From an uncultured Clostridia bacterium (GTDB taxonomy: Bacteria; Bacillota; Clostridia; Christensenellales; UBA1242): a DNA stretch of 10,834 nt. The stretch lies in NCBI GenBank assembly GCA_947623775.1, contig CANQHL010000038.1, positions 1 through 10,834 of the forward strand. Reading direction: 5' to 3'. This document shows positions 5,257-10,834 of the stretch, piece after piece. A program made the position numbers and the translations under genes. A model generated the notes under the pieces. It ran no database searches and was not told where the DNA came from. It saw only the letters and a list, made by a program, of their open reading frames with translations. Positions within the stretch are counted from its first letter, which is position 1; every line of letters starts with the position of its first letter.

Positions 5257-5532
5257 ATGAATAAACAACAATTCATTAAAGCGTTTGCTGAGAAAGCAGA
5301 ATTCACTCAAAAAGACGCAGGAATTGCTTTTGAAGCAATGGCAGAAACAATTGCAGAAGCATTAAAAGCAGGAGAAAAAATTCAAATTGCTGGATTTGGT
5401 ACATTTGAGCTTAAAAAGAAAGCAGCCAGAGAGGGAATCAGCCCTGTTACAAAAGAAAAAATCGAGATTCCAGAAACCTATGTGCCTACATTCAAGTTTG
5501 GAGATAGTTTTAAAAACTCAGTTAAAAAATAA
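5257..5532 (+). CDS. hup: DNA-binding protein HU
   Basis: HU is a small dimeric nucleoid protein that bends DNA and helps compact the chromosome. The 91-residue length is exactly typical. Visible marks are the N-terminal helical pair (M-N-K-Q-Q-F-I-K to about residue 40), the signature G-F-G-T-F-E-L (46-52), and the beta-arm with the intercalating proline in I-S-P (61-63 region). The usual arm motif Arg-Asn-Pro reads Ile-Ser-Pro here, so the tip has lost the common Arg. The C-terminal F-K-x-G-x3-K-x-V is present. The longer frame begins at an ATG at 5233 without a ribosome binding site; AAGGAGA lies 6 bases before 5257. It is monocistronic with its own promoter and terminator. Confidence 0.95.
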   Translation: MNKQQFIKAFAEKAEFTQKDAGIAFEAMAETIAEALKAGEKIQIAGFGTFELKKKAAREGISPVTKEKIEIPETYVPTFKFGDSFKNSVKK

Positions 5533-5557
5533 CATAGAAATCTATGTTATTTTTTTT
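5524..5557. terminator. Bidirectional terminator between hup and the rubrerythrin-like gene
   Basis: An 8-bp mixed stem (5530-5537 with 5542-5549), lengthened by A-T pairs to about 14 bp, closes a 4-base loop and is followed by eight T on the plus strand. The hup stop codon lies inside the stem. On the minus strand it ends in six U, so it also serves the convergent gene at 5586-6167. Confidence 0.9.
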
Positions 5558-5585
5558 GTTTGTCAAGTTTATTATAAAAACATAA

Positions 5586-6167
5586 CTATTCTTCTGGAAT
5601 TACGACGTAACCCTGAGGATAAGAGCATAAAGGACATTTGTCCCATGCTTCTTTTTTTTCTTCGCTATGTCCGCAGTTTGAGCAAGTCCAAGTATTGATT
5701 TTATCATCACTATAAAGAGTTCCATCATCAAACTTTTGAGCAAGAAAGGCAAGTTTTTCAGCATTTCGTATGTTTACTTCGCTAATTAAGGTGAGTGCAT
5801 TTTCAATTTCTTCAAAGCCCTCATCTTGTGCAATTTTAGCAAAATGCGGAAAGATGTTTTTTCCCTCATTTTTCTCGATTTCGCTTGAATCTTGCAAACT
5901 TGTCCGAAGGAGTTGACTTTCAAAAGGGTATCCGGCTTCAATGGTAACGTTGTCACCACCATCTTCCATGTTTTTCAACATTAAGTTATAAAGCACGGAA
6001 GCATGTGCCATTTTATTTTTGGCAATCGTTTTAAGTTGGTCGGCAATGTAACTGTACCCCTCACTCAACGCCGATTTGGAAATAAATTGATATCTTGCTC
6101 CATCTTGACAAACGCCGGCAAACGCACGTGCCAGACATTCTTTGGTTTTACTTTGGCTAAAATCCAT
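5586..6167 (-). CDS. Rubrerythrin-like protein with a degenerate diiron site
   Basis: The 193-residue protein has the rubrerythrin order: a four-helix ferritin-like domain (about 5-148) and a C-terminal rubredoxin-like iron site, Cys162-x2-Cys165 and Cys178-x2-Cys181. Normal rubrerythrins reduce peroxide at a diiron centre in anaerobes. Here the canonical ligands are largely lost by my alignment to family motifs. F-A-G-E reads F-A-G-V19, the first E-x-x-H reads Lys52-M-A-His55, and the last E-x-x-H reads Asn132-I-R-Asn135. Only His55, Glu98 and Glu101 remain. It may bind one iron or none, so it could be an electron carrier, a structural partner or a paralogue with a new function. GGAGGT precedes the ATG. 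The gene stands alone, convergent with hup. Confidence 0.88.
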   Translation of the reverse strand: MDFSQSKTKECLARAFAGVCQDGARYQFISKSALSEGYSYIADQLKTIAKNKMAHASVLYNLMLKNMEDGGDNVTIEAGYPFESQLLRTSLQDSSEIEKNEGKNIFPHFAKIAQDEGFEEIENALTLISEVNIRNAEKLAFLAQKFDDGTLYSDDKINTWTCSNCGHSEEKKEAWDKCPLCSYPQGYVVIPEE

Positions 6168-6216
6168 ATAATTACCTCCATATTTTATTATTCCTATTAA
6201 AATTTAATATAAACAT

Positions 6217-6245
6217 TTGATTTTTATAAAAAAAAATTGTATCAT
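6217..6245 (+). promoter_or_regulatory. Sigma-A promoter of the CYTH-like gene
   Basis: TTGATT (6217-6222), a 17-base spacer and TATCAT (6240-6245) form a standard promoter. It covers the TTG from which the longest frame would start, which rules that start out. The leader is short and ends in AGAGAGGTG before ATG 6265. Confidence 0.6.
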
Positions 6246-6264
6246 ATATTTAAGAGAGGTGTTT

Positions 6265-6981
6265 ATGGAAGAACAAGGTTTGCAGAGTTATCATTATGCT
6301 TTTGTCGGGTCAAGGACGTTTAAGGGATTGATTGAACAACTTGACGAACATTTGCCATATTACAGATTTTCAAAGGATAAAGACAAGTCAACCAAAGAAA
6401 TTTTTTATGATGGTCCAAACGACGTTTTATCTGAAGCGGGCATAGTTCTTTCAAAACGCATTGAGGACAATAAGGCATCACTTACCCTCAGAAAATTGAG
6501 TGGAGGTCAAAGCAGGAAGTTTCCTTTGGGGGAATGTGCACTTGATGAGGAGCCAAGTGATTATTCATTTAAAATTGCCTCAGTAATTGTTAAGGCGTTC
6601 AATTCCACACTTTCCATCGACCTTGATTCGCTTATCAAACAAACTATGCCAAAAATGGAAGTTATTGTTGATGCGGAGATTTATCAAATAATTTGTGGTA
6701 CGGGTTTTCGTGGAAGTCTCCAACATGAAAGAGCGGTTTACAAGGATTATAAAACAAACAAAAAAGTAGAAAATACCGGGGTGACTTTCCAATTTCCAAC
6801 AGAGAATTGTCCGGAAACTCATGAAATATTGGAAGCCATAGATAGATATGTAAAAGGGCTGTCGTTGCTTCAATTGACAAGATTTGAACTCGGATGCAGA
6901 CTGCTTTATCCTCCTGAAAATCATGCAAGCATTGATTTAAAAGATGATGATGAAGAAGATGAGGGTGACGACGAAGAGTAA
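6265..6981 (+). CDS. Possible CYTH-like protein with an acidic tail
   Basis: The protein has 238 residues. Residues 47-77 read F-Y-D-G-P-x2-V-L-x2-A-G-I-V-L-x-K-R followed by S-L-T-L-R-K. This resembles the central part of CYTH domains, where a strand with Y-D-T, a Leu-rich turn, L-R-x-R and L-T-x-K line the triphosphate tunnel. The N-terminal E-x-E-x-K signature of that family is not visible, and the usual first arginine of L-R-x-R is Ser. If the fold is right, it may not hydrolyse polyphosphates or adenylate in the usual way. A later segment (132-212) is plausibly the second half of the barrel. The C-terminus is strongly acidic (Asp/Glu from 226 on). AGAGAGGTG supports the ATG at 6265. It is monocistronic and otherwise unrecognised. 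Confidence 0.55.
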   Translation: MEEQGLQSYHYAFVGSRTFKGLIEQLDEHLPYYRFSKDKDKSTKEIFYDGPNDVLSEAGIVLSKRIEDNKASLTLRKLSGGQSRKFPLGECALDEEPSDYSFKIASVIVKAFNSTLSIDLDSLIKQTMPKMEVIVDAEIYQIICGTGFRGSLQHERAVYKDYKTNKKVENTGVTFQFPTENCPETHEILEAIDRYVKGLSLLQLTRFELGCRLLYPPENHASIDLKDDDEEDEGDDEE

Positions 6982-7050
6982 TTTAATATCTGTTGTAATT
7001 TTTAAAAATTTTTAATTCTAAATTTAAGGCTTGTCACATAAGTTATTTTA

Positions 7051-8475
7051 GTGAATAAAAACCTTAAATTTCATACAAAATTTTGCTATGGTATTGGGGG
7101 GCTTGGGTACAGTTCAATGTCGCAAACCCTCAATAGTTTTATAATGTTTTTTTCGACTGCAATTATGGGCATTTCAGGCTCGCTTGTCGGAATAGCCATA
7201 GCAATTTCCTCACTCTGGGATGGCGTAAGTGATCCATTGGTGGGGTATTTATCTGACAACACCAAAAACAAATTTTTCGGAAAACGCCTTGGATTTATGT
7301 TTTTCGGAATTTTTGGCATAGCATTTTTAAACATATTGATATGGTCAATGCCGGCGTCACTTCCTGAAATTGGCAAGTTTTTTTGGCTTTTAATAGGCAT
7401 GCTTGCAATTGAAACAGCAAACACCTGTTTTGGCACTCCATTTTCAGCACTTGCGATTGACATTGCACCTGATTATAATGAGCAATCAAAGGTGCAAGGA
7501 TTTAAGACTGTTTTCAATATAATTGGTATGATATTGCCAAGTATTTTGATGTATTTCTTTATGTCCTCAATTTCCTTATCCATTCAAACAGGCTACACAC
7601 AACAGGGGTATATAAAAATCGCTTGCATCAATTCATCTCTTCTTATAATCTTTGGACTTATAACTATTTTTTCAACGCTCCACCACGTGCGAAAAAATAA
7701 AATATATAATTATGATAAACCGAAAGAAAAACTTGAATTTTCAAAATTAATGGCGGGTTATTTTAATATATTAAAAAAGAAAGATTTTCGTTCGGTTATA
7801 GCCGGATATTCATTTGCGACAATTGCTTCCGCCTTTTTAACTTCGGTTGGCATGCACTTGTTTACATATTGTTATCATTTTTCAAGCACGCAAATATCTT
7901 GTGTTTTAATTTCACTTTTCGGCGGTGCAATAATTTCACAGCCGTTCTGGGTATATCTCTCAAACAGAGTAGATAAAAAACGGGCATTAATCATGTCCTT
8001 GTCAACAATAGTTTTTGGCATATTTTTAACAGTAATTACATTTTTATTTCGGGAATATATACCAAATCAAACGCTTTTCTACATTGCTATACCATGTATC
8101 ATATTTTGTGGAATTGGTGCCGGTGCCATGTACTCTCTTCCATTTTCGATGTATGCCGATGCAGTCACTCTTGAGATATTCAAAACAGGACAAAACAATG
8201 CGGGTGCCTATACCGGTTATTTCACATTCACATACAACCTTGCAAATTCAATAGCATTGTTAATAATCGGGTTTTTGCTTGATATTATAAAATTTGATAG
8301 TACACAACCATTGCAGGCCATGTCGGTACAAAATGGTCTCGGTGCAATTGTGTTTTTTGGGTGTACAATATTTTTGTCACTTGCTATTATGATTTTTTCT
8401 AAATTTTCGATAAGGCGAGCAGATGTATTAAAGGTGCAAATGGCACTTGATAGAGAAAATAATAAAATTAAATGA
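7051..8475 (+). CDS. GPH-family (MelB-type) sugar:cation symporter
   Basis: The 474-residue, about 12-helix membrane transporter is of the glycoside-pentoside-hexuronide group (MFS_2). Residues 56-62 read W-D57-G-V-S-D61-P, matching the MelB pair of aspartates that bind the coupling cation, followed by L-V-G-Y-L-S-D and G-K-R (77-79), the cytoplasmic loop signature. The N-terminal Y-G-I-G-G-L-G-Y is also typical. The sugar cannot be predicted. The start is GTG at 7051: an in-frame TAA at 7039 excludes an earlier codon, and the next ATG would cut into the conserved helix 1. Its ribosome binding site is poor; TAAGG at 7025-7029 is too far upstream. No clear promoter or glycosidase is nearby. 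The lipoprotein gene follows after 32 bases. Confidence 0.9.
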   Translation: MNKNLKFHTKFCYGIGGLGYSSMSQTLNSFIMFFSTAIMGISGSLVGIAIAISSLWDGVSDPLVGYLSDNTKNKFFGKRLGFMFFGIFGIAFLNILIWSMPASLPEIGKFFWLLIGMLAIETANTCFGTPFSALAIDIAPDYNEQSKVQGFKTVFNIIGMILPSILMYFFMSSISLSIQTGYTQQGYIKIACINSSLLIIFGLITIFSTLHHVRKNKIYNYDKPKEKLEFSKLMAGYFNILKKKDFRSVIAGYSFATIASAFLTSVGMHLFTYCYHFSSTQISCVLISLFGGAIISQPFWVYLSNRVDKKRALIMSLSTIVFGIFLTVITFLFREYIPNQTLFYIAIPCIIFCGIGAGAMYSLPFSMYADAVTLEIFKTGQNNAGAYTGYFTFTYNLANSIALLIIGFLLDIIKFDSTQPLQAMSVQNGLGAIVFFGCTIFLSLAIMIFSKFSIRRADVLKVQMALDRENNKIK

Positions 8476-8507
8476 AAAAAATCAGTTAAATTGCAAATTA
8501 ATAATAT

Positions 8508-8990
8508 ATGAGAAAATTAAGTTTATTGATTTTTATAATTTGTGTTGGTTTTATTGCGGGTTGCGGTGGAAAATCATTTGTACAGCCAAAATTATCTAGA
8601 GATGTTTATAACACGGGCGGCAATATTTCATTTTATTATGATAATATAACAAATGCTGCCATCTTTGGCGGAAATGGCGAGATTATTCAATATTATGAGC
8701 CTGATGTTGCAAAAGGTTGGGAAGAGGGCGGAAACAGGATAGGAATTCAAATTGTCTTGCCAAATAGTGTGAAAGATGCAAGTTCTGGAAGTGCCGAGTT
8801 AAATGGAAAAGATTACACATCTAAGGATTATTTGAAGAAGATTAATGATAATTATTATGCTATTTTTCAACCTATAATCAAAGAAGATGAAAGGGAAATG
8901 AAATTGAAAATAACGTGGGAAGAGGGTTGCAAGGAGCAAGAATACACTATAAAAATACAAAATGGCACAATTTTTATGAAAAATAATTAA
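8508..8990 (+). CDS. Small predicted lipoprotein
   Basis: This 160-residue exported protein begins with Met-Arg-Lys, a hydrophobic core (5-15) and a lipobox I-A-G-Cys19, so it should be lipidated at Cys19 and anchored on the outer membrane face. The mature part is beta-rich with many Asn, Gly, Tyr and Lys residues and no domain I recognise. It has one further cysteine (in E-E-G-C-K near the end). The ribosome binding site before the ATG is weak. It lies 32 bases after the sugar symporter gene with no terminator between, so cotranscription is likely. A substrate-handling or envelope role is possible but not shown. A terminator follows closely. Confidence 0.85.
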   Translation: MRKLSLLIFIICVGFIAGCGGKSFVQPKLSRDVYNTGGNISFYYDNITNAAIFGGNGEIIQYYEPDVAKGWEEGGNRIGIQIVLPNSVKDASSGSAELNGKDYTSKDYLKKINDNYYAIFQPIIKEDEREMKLKITWEEGCKEQEYTIKIQNGTIFMKNN

Positions 8991-8994
8991 ATAT

Positions 8995-9024
8995 AAAAAA
9001 ATCGCTAAGAACTTAGCGATTTTT
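8995..9024. terminator. Bidirectional terminator between the lipoprotein and tRNA-Glu genes
   Basis: A 12-bp stem (8997-9008 with 9013-9024) closes a GAAC loop. The plus strand ends in five T (weaker) and the minus strand in seven U. It terminates both the lipoprotein gene and the tRNA gene that reads toward it. Confidence 0.9.
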
Positions 9025-9034
9025 AATTTAAGGT

Positions 9035-9109
9035 TGGTAGCCTCCAGGGGAGTCGAACCCCTCACTCCGCCGTGAAAGGGCGATGTCTTAACCGATTGAC
9101 CAGGAGGCC
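9035..9109 (-). tRNA. tRNA-Glu (anticodon UUC), CCA encoded
   Basis: On the minus strand the cloverleaf folds fully. The acceptor stem is G-G-C-C-T-C-C with G-G-A-G-G-C-T (the first pair is G-U), with a 3-bp D stem typical of tRNA-Glu. The anticodon stem T-C-G-C-C / G-G-C-G-G has loop C-T-T-T-C-A-C with anticodon TTC, and the T arm is A-G-G-G-G / C-C-C-C-T with T-T-C-G-A-C-T. The discriminator is A and CCA is encoded at 9037-9035. It has its own near-consensus promoter, a leader hairpin and a terminator, and stands as a single tRNA gene between a sugar-transport unit and comF. Confidence 0.97.
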
Positions 9110-9112
9110 ATA

Positions 9113-9139
9113 TATCAAAAATAGGGAGGTTTTTTGATA
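9113..9139 (-). other. Pre-tRNA leader hairpin
   Basis: TATCAAAAA and TTTTTGATA form a perfect 9-bp stem with a 9-base loop ACCTCCCTA on the minus strand. It starts one base after the expected transcript start (about 9140) and ends 3 bases before the tRNA. It therefore fills most of the predicted 5' leader that RNase P would remove. The loop carries CCTCC, the same as the tRNA's own 5' acceptor strand. Confidence 0.6.
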
Positions 9140-9146
9140 CTTTCCT

Positions 9147-9175
9147 ATTATATATTAACTAGAGAATAAAGTCAA
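9147..9175 (-). promoter_or_regulatory. Strong sigma-A promoter of tRNA-Glu
   Basis: On the minus strand TTGACT (9170-9175) and a perfect TATAAT (9147-9152) are separated by exactly 17 bases. It is the closest match to consensus in the window, as expected for a stable RNA gene. Confidence 0.85.
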
Positions 9176-9211
9176 GCCTTTTTTTAATAAAAATTTAAAA
9201 TTTTATTCTTT

Positions 9212-9928
9212 TTAAATAATTGTTCGGGCAATGCTGCATCCGTAAATTTTAGCGGCACTTTTAAGTAATTTTGCACAAGTTTCAATTGTAGCACCGGTTG
9301 TTATAATATCATCGACAATAAGAATATTTTTGTCTTTGATGATGTTTTTATCGAGTAAAGTGATTGAATTGTTGAGATTTTCTTGCCTTTGGTTATAATT
9401 TAAGTACTTTTGATTTTTGGTGTAGGTGACTTTGCAAAGAATGTCTTTAACCGGCTTATCTGTAAGAATTGATATTTCATCAGCAAGCACTCTGGCGGGG
9501 TTATAACCTCTTTTCTTTATGCTTTTAGGGTGAGATGGAACGGGTACAATATAGTCAAAATCCAAATTTTCTTGAGTCAATCTTTCAACAATAAATTTTG
9601 CAAATGGTTTTGCGAGATATTTAGCCCCATCACTTTTGAATTTTAAAATAGCAATTCTCACATTGTCTTTGTATTTAAAAGGGCTTGTAAGTTTTGTGAA
9701 ATGCCTTTTTACTCTTTTGCAATTGTCACATATAATGTTATGCTCTTTTATAGGGTTGTCACAAATAGTACAACGCGTGGTGTCGTTGTTAAAGAAATCC
9801 ATTTTTGAACAGTGACTGCAAATATAAGTTTCAGGCGGAATATCTTTTCCACAAAAGATACATTTTATATTTTCTGGATATAAACTGTTTAAGATTATGT
9901 CTTTTATTTTGTTTAAAAAATCACTCAT
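9212..9928 (-). CDS. comF: ComF family phosphoribosyltransferase-like protein
   Basis: ComF is a cytoplasmic protein linked to uptake of single-stranded DNA in competence, though many non-competent Firmicutes keep it. The 238-residue protein has an N-terminal zinc region with four Cys pairs (23/26, 37/40, 53/56, 67/70) and a phosphoribosyltransferase domain with V-P-V-P-S-H-P (128-134), K-R-G-Y-N (139-143), and the PRPP loop I-V-D-D-I-I-T-T-G-A-T (204-214). The longer frame starts at a TTG at 9964 inside the upstream gene; AGAGGA precedes the ATG at 9928, which I chose. It follows recD2 by 28 bases, an operon-like arrangement of two DNA-metabolism genes. No comG, comE or other competence gene is in view, so competence itself is not shown. 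Confidence 0.92.
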   Translation of the reverse strand: MSDFLNKIKDIILNSLYPENIKCIFCGKDIPPETYICSHCSKMDFFNNDTTRCTICDNPIKEHNIICDNCKRVKRHFTKLTSPFKYKDNVRIAILKFKSDGAKYLAKPFAKFIVERLTQENLDFDYIVPVPSHPKSIKKRGYNPARVLADEISILTDKPVKDILCKVTYTKNQKYLNYNQRQENLNNSITLLDKNIIKDKNILIVDDIITTGATIETCAKLLKSAAKIYGCSIARTII

Positions 9929-9956
9929 AATTCCTCTTTTGAAATTAAAATCAATC

Positions 9957-10834
9957 TTAGTCAAAAAGTTCTTTTATTTTCTTATCACATGCAATAAGCA
10001 AGTCTTTAAGTAGTGTGAATCTTTGTACGGTATAGTTGTTTGTAACCATGCGCTTCAAATTTTTTTGTTCGCCTACAATAACAACTGTTTTTTTCGCCCT
10101 TGTTACTGCAGTGTAAATAAGATTTCTTGTTAATATCATACTTGGACCGGCAATGGCGGGGATAATCACAACATCAAATTCCGACCCTTGACTTTTATGA
10201 ATTGTGATTGCGTATGCGAGAGACAACTGAGATATTTCTGTTCTCGGATAAAGACAACGCCTGCCATCTTCAAATGACACAACCATTTCGCCCGTTTGAA
10301 AATCGATAAGTTCAATGTATCCAATATCACCATTAAAGACACCTTCGCCCTCTTCTTCAATAAATCCATTCAGTTTTTTCCAAACAAGTCCATAGTTATT
10401 GGCGGTTTGCATAACTTTGTCACCAACTCTAAAAATTGTGTCACCAACAATAAGTTCCATTTTTGAAATGGATGGTGGATTGAGGGTTTCCTGTAATGAT
10501 TTATTTAAATTATCAATGCCGCATACGCCTGCTTTAAGGGGAGCAAGAACTTGAATTTGATTAGGTTCAAGTCCGGTAAATTTAGGGAGACGCTTTGTCA
10601 CCATGTCAACGATTGAGTTTTTGATGGCATTAATGTCTGCTTTTTCTTCAAAGAAGAAGTCTTTTGACGAGTTGTCTATATAAGGCATTTTGCCAGAGTT
10701 GATTAGGTGTGCGTTGGTAATAATAAGGCTATCATCACTTTGCCTGAAAATTTTTGTTAGCATGGAGATTGTGATAATTCCACTTTTTATAATATCGTCA
10801 AGCACATTTCCTGCACCGACGGAGGGAAGTTGAT
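9957..10834 (-). CDS. recD2: RecD2-type ATP-dependent DNA helicase, C-terminal part
   Basis: The gene enters from the right edge; about 291 C-terminal codons are present. Motifs appear in superfamily 1 RecD order: Q-L-P-S-V-G-A-G-N (around 10806-10832, beside motif II), I-F-R-Q (motif III), V-L-A-P-L-K-A-G (motif IV), G-D-K-V-M-Q and N-G-D-I-G (RecD/TraA-like beta domain), H-K-S-Q-G-S-E-F (motif V) and Y-T-A-V-T-R-A-K (motif VI). RecD2 is a 5'-3' helicase in bacteria that often lack RecBCD, with roles in repair and fork maintenance. The reading frame is open to the window edge, so an internal GTG at 10805 is not the start. The N-terminal domain and Walker A motif are outside. It is upstream of comF and probably in one transcript with it. 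Confidence 0.95.
   Translation of the reverse strand, partial: QLPSVGAGNVLDDIIKSGIITISMLTKIFRQSDDSLIITNAHLINSGKMPYIDNSSKDFFFEEKADINAIKNSIVDMVTKRLPKFTGLEPNQIQVLAPLKAGVCGIDNLNKSLQETLNPPSISKMELIVGDTIFRVGDKVMQTANNYGLVWKKLNGFIEEEGEGVFNGDIGYIELIDFQTGEMVVSFEDGRRCLYPRTEISQLSLAYAITIHKSQGSEFDVVIIPAIAGPSMILTRNLIYTAVTRAKKTVVIVGEQKNLKRMVTNNYTVQRFTLLKDLLIACDKKIKELFD

Noticed and set aside
6580..6928. Minus-strand open frames over the CYTH-like gene
   Set aside because: They are antisense to a gene with a clear promoter and ribosome site and show no domain or start signal.
9035..9109. tRNA-Glu 3' end as an integration site of a mobile element
   Set aside because: No integrase and no repeated copy of the tRNA 3' end is visible in the window.
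9122..9170. AGGGAGGT followed by TTG as a tiny plus-strand gene
   Set aside because: It would encode about 11 residues, and the sequence is explained by the tRNA leader hairpin and promoter on the other strand.
10166..10369. Second minus-strand frame inside recD2
   Set aside because: It lies wholly inside conserved helicase sequence in another frame and has no ribosome site.

Overview
The window is AT-rich DNA from a low-GC bacterium, most likely an anaerobic Firmicute of the Clostridia type. The reasons are strong AGGAGG-like ribosome binding sites, classical sigma-A promoters with 17-base spacers, U-tract terminators, a rubrerythrin-family protein, the oxygen-independent-type epoxyqueuosine reductase QueH, and a recD2-comF pair. 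No taxon can be named from the sequence alone. The gene arrangement looks chromosomal: there is no phage, transposase, CRISPR array or origin.

Region 1 (1-2776, all minus strand) is the accessory part and probably concerns the cell envelope. It holds the N-terminus of a collagen-like Gly-X-Y protein cut by the window edge, an unrecognised helical protein, two paralogous two-helix membrane proteins of the TrbC/VirB2 pilin-like type, a 2H phosphoesterase between those two, and a 62-residue Asn/Leu-rich peptide with almost no charge. Several genes have their own promoter or terminator, so this is a cluster of short transcription units rather than one operon. The two pilin-like proteins share a C-terminal tail (F-I-S/T-P-L), and no type IV secretion gene is visible nearby.

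Region 2 (about 2880-5557, plus strand) holds an ArsR-type repressor without the usual metal box, then a tight three-gene unit: a DcrB-like protein, queH (4-base overlap), and a signal peptidase I that starts at TTG with its ribosome binding site on the queH stop codon. The nucleoid protein HU follows with its own promoter, ending in a bidirectional terminator shared with the convergent rubrerythrin gene.

Region 3 (5586-8990) holds a rubrerythrin-like protein whose diiron ligands are largely replaced (minus strand), a possible CYTH-like protein with an acidic tail, a GPH/MelB-type sugar symporter, and a small lipoprotein directly downstream of it.

Region 4 (8995-10834, minus strand) holds a complete tRNA-Glu(UUC) with an encoded CCA, a near-consensus promoter and a 9-bp hairpin filling most of the predicted 5' leader. 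It is followed by comF and the C-terminal part of recD2, which runs off the right edge.

Six start codons differ from the longest open frames (2H protein, ArsR, HU, CYTH-like, ComF by shortening; signal peptidase confirmed at TTG). No gene-free stretch exceeds 300 bases; the longest, 2330-2587, holds one promoter, a leader hairpin and a terminator in very AT-rich DNA.
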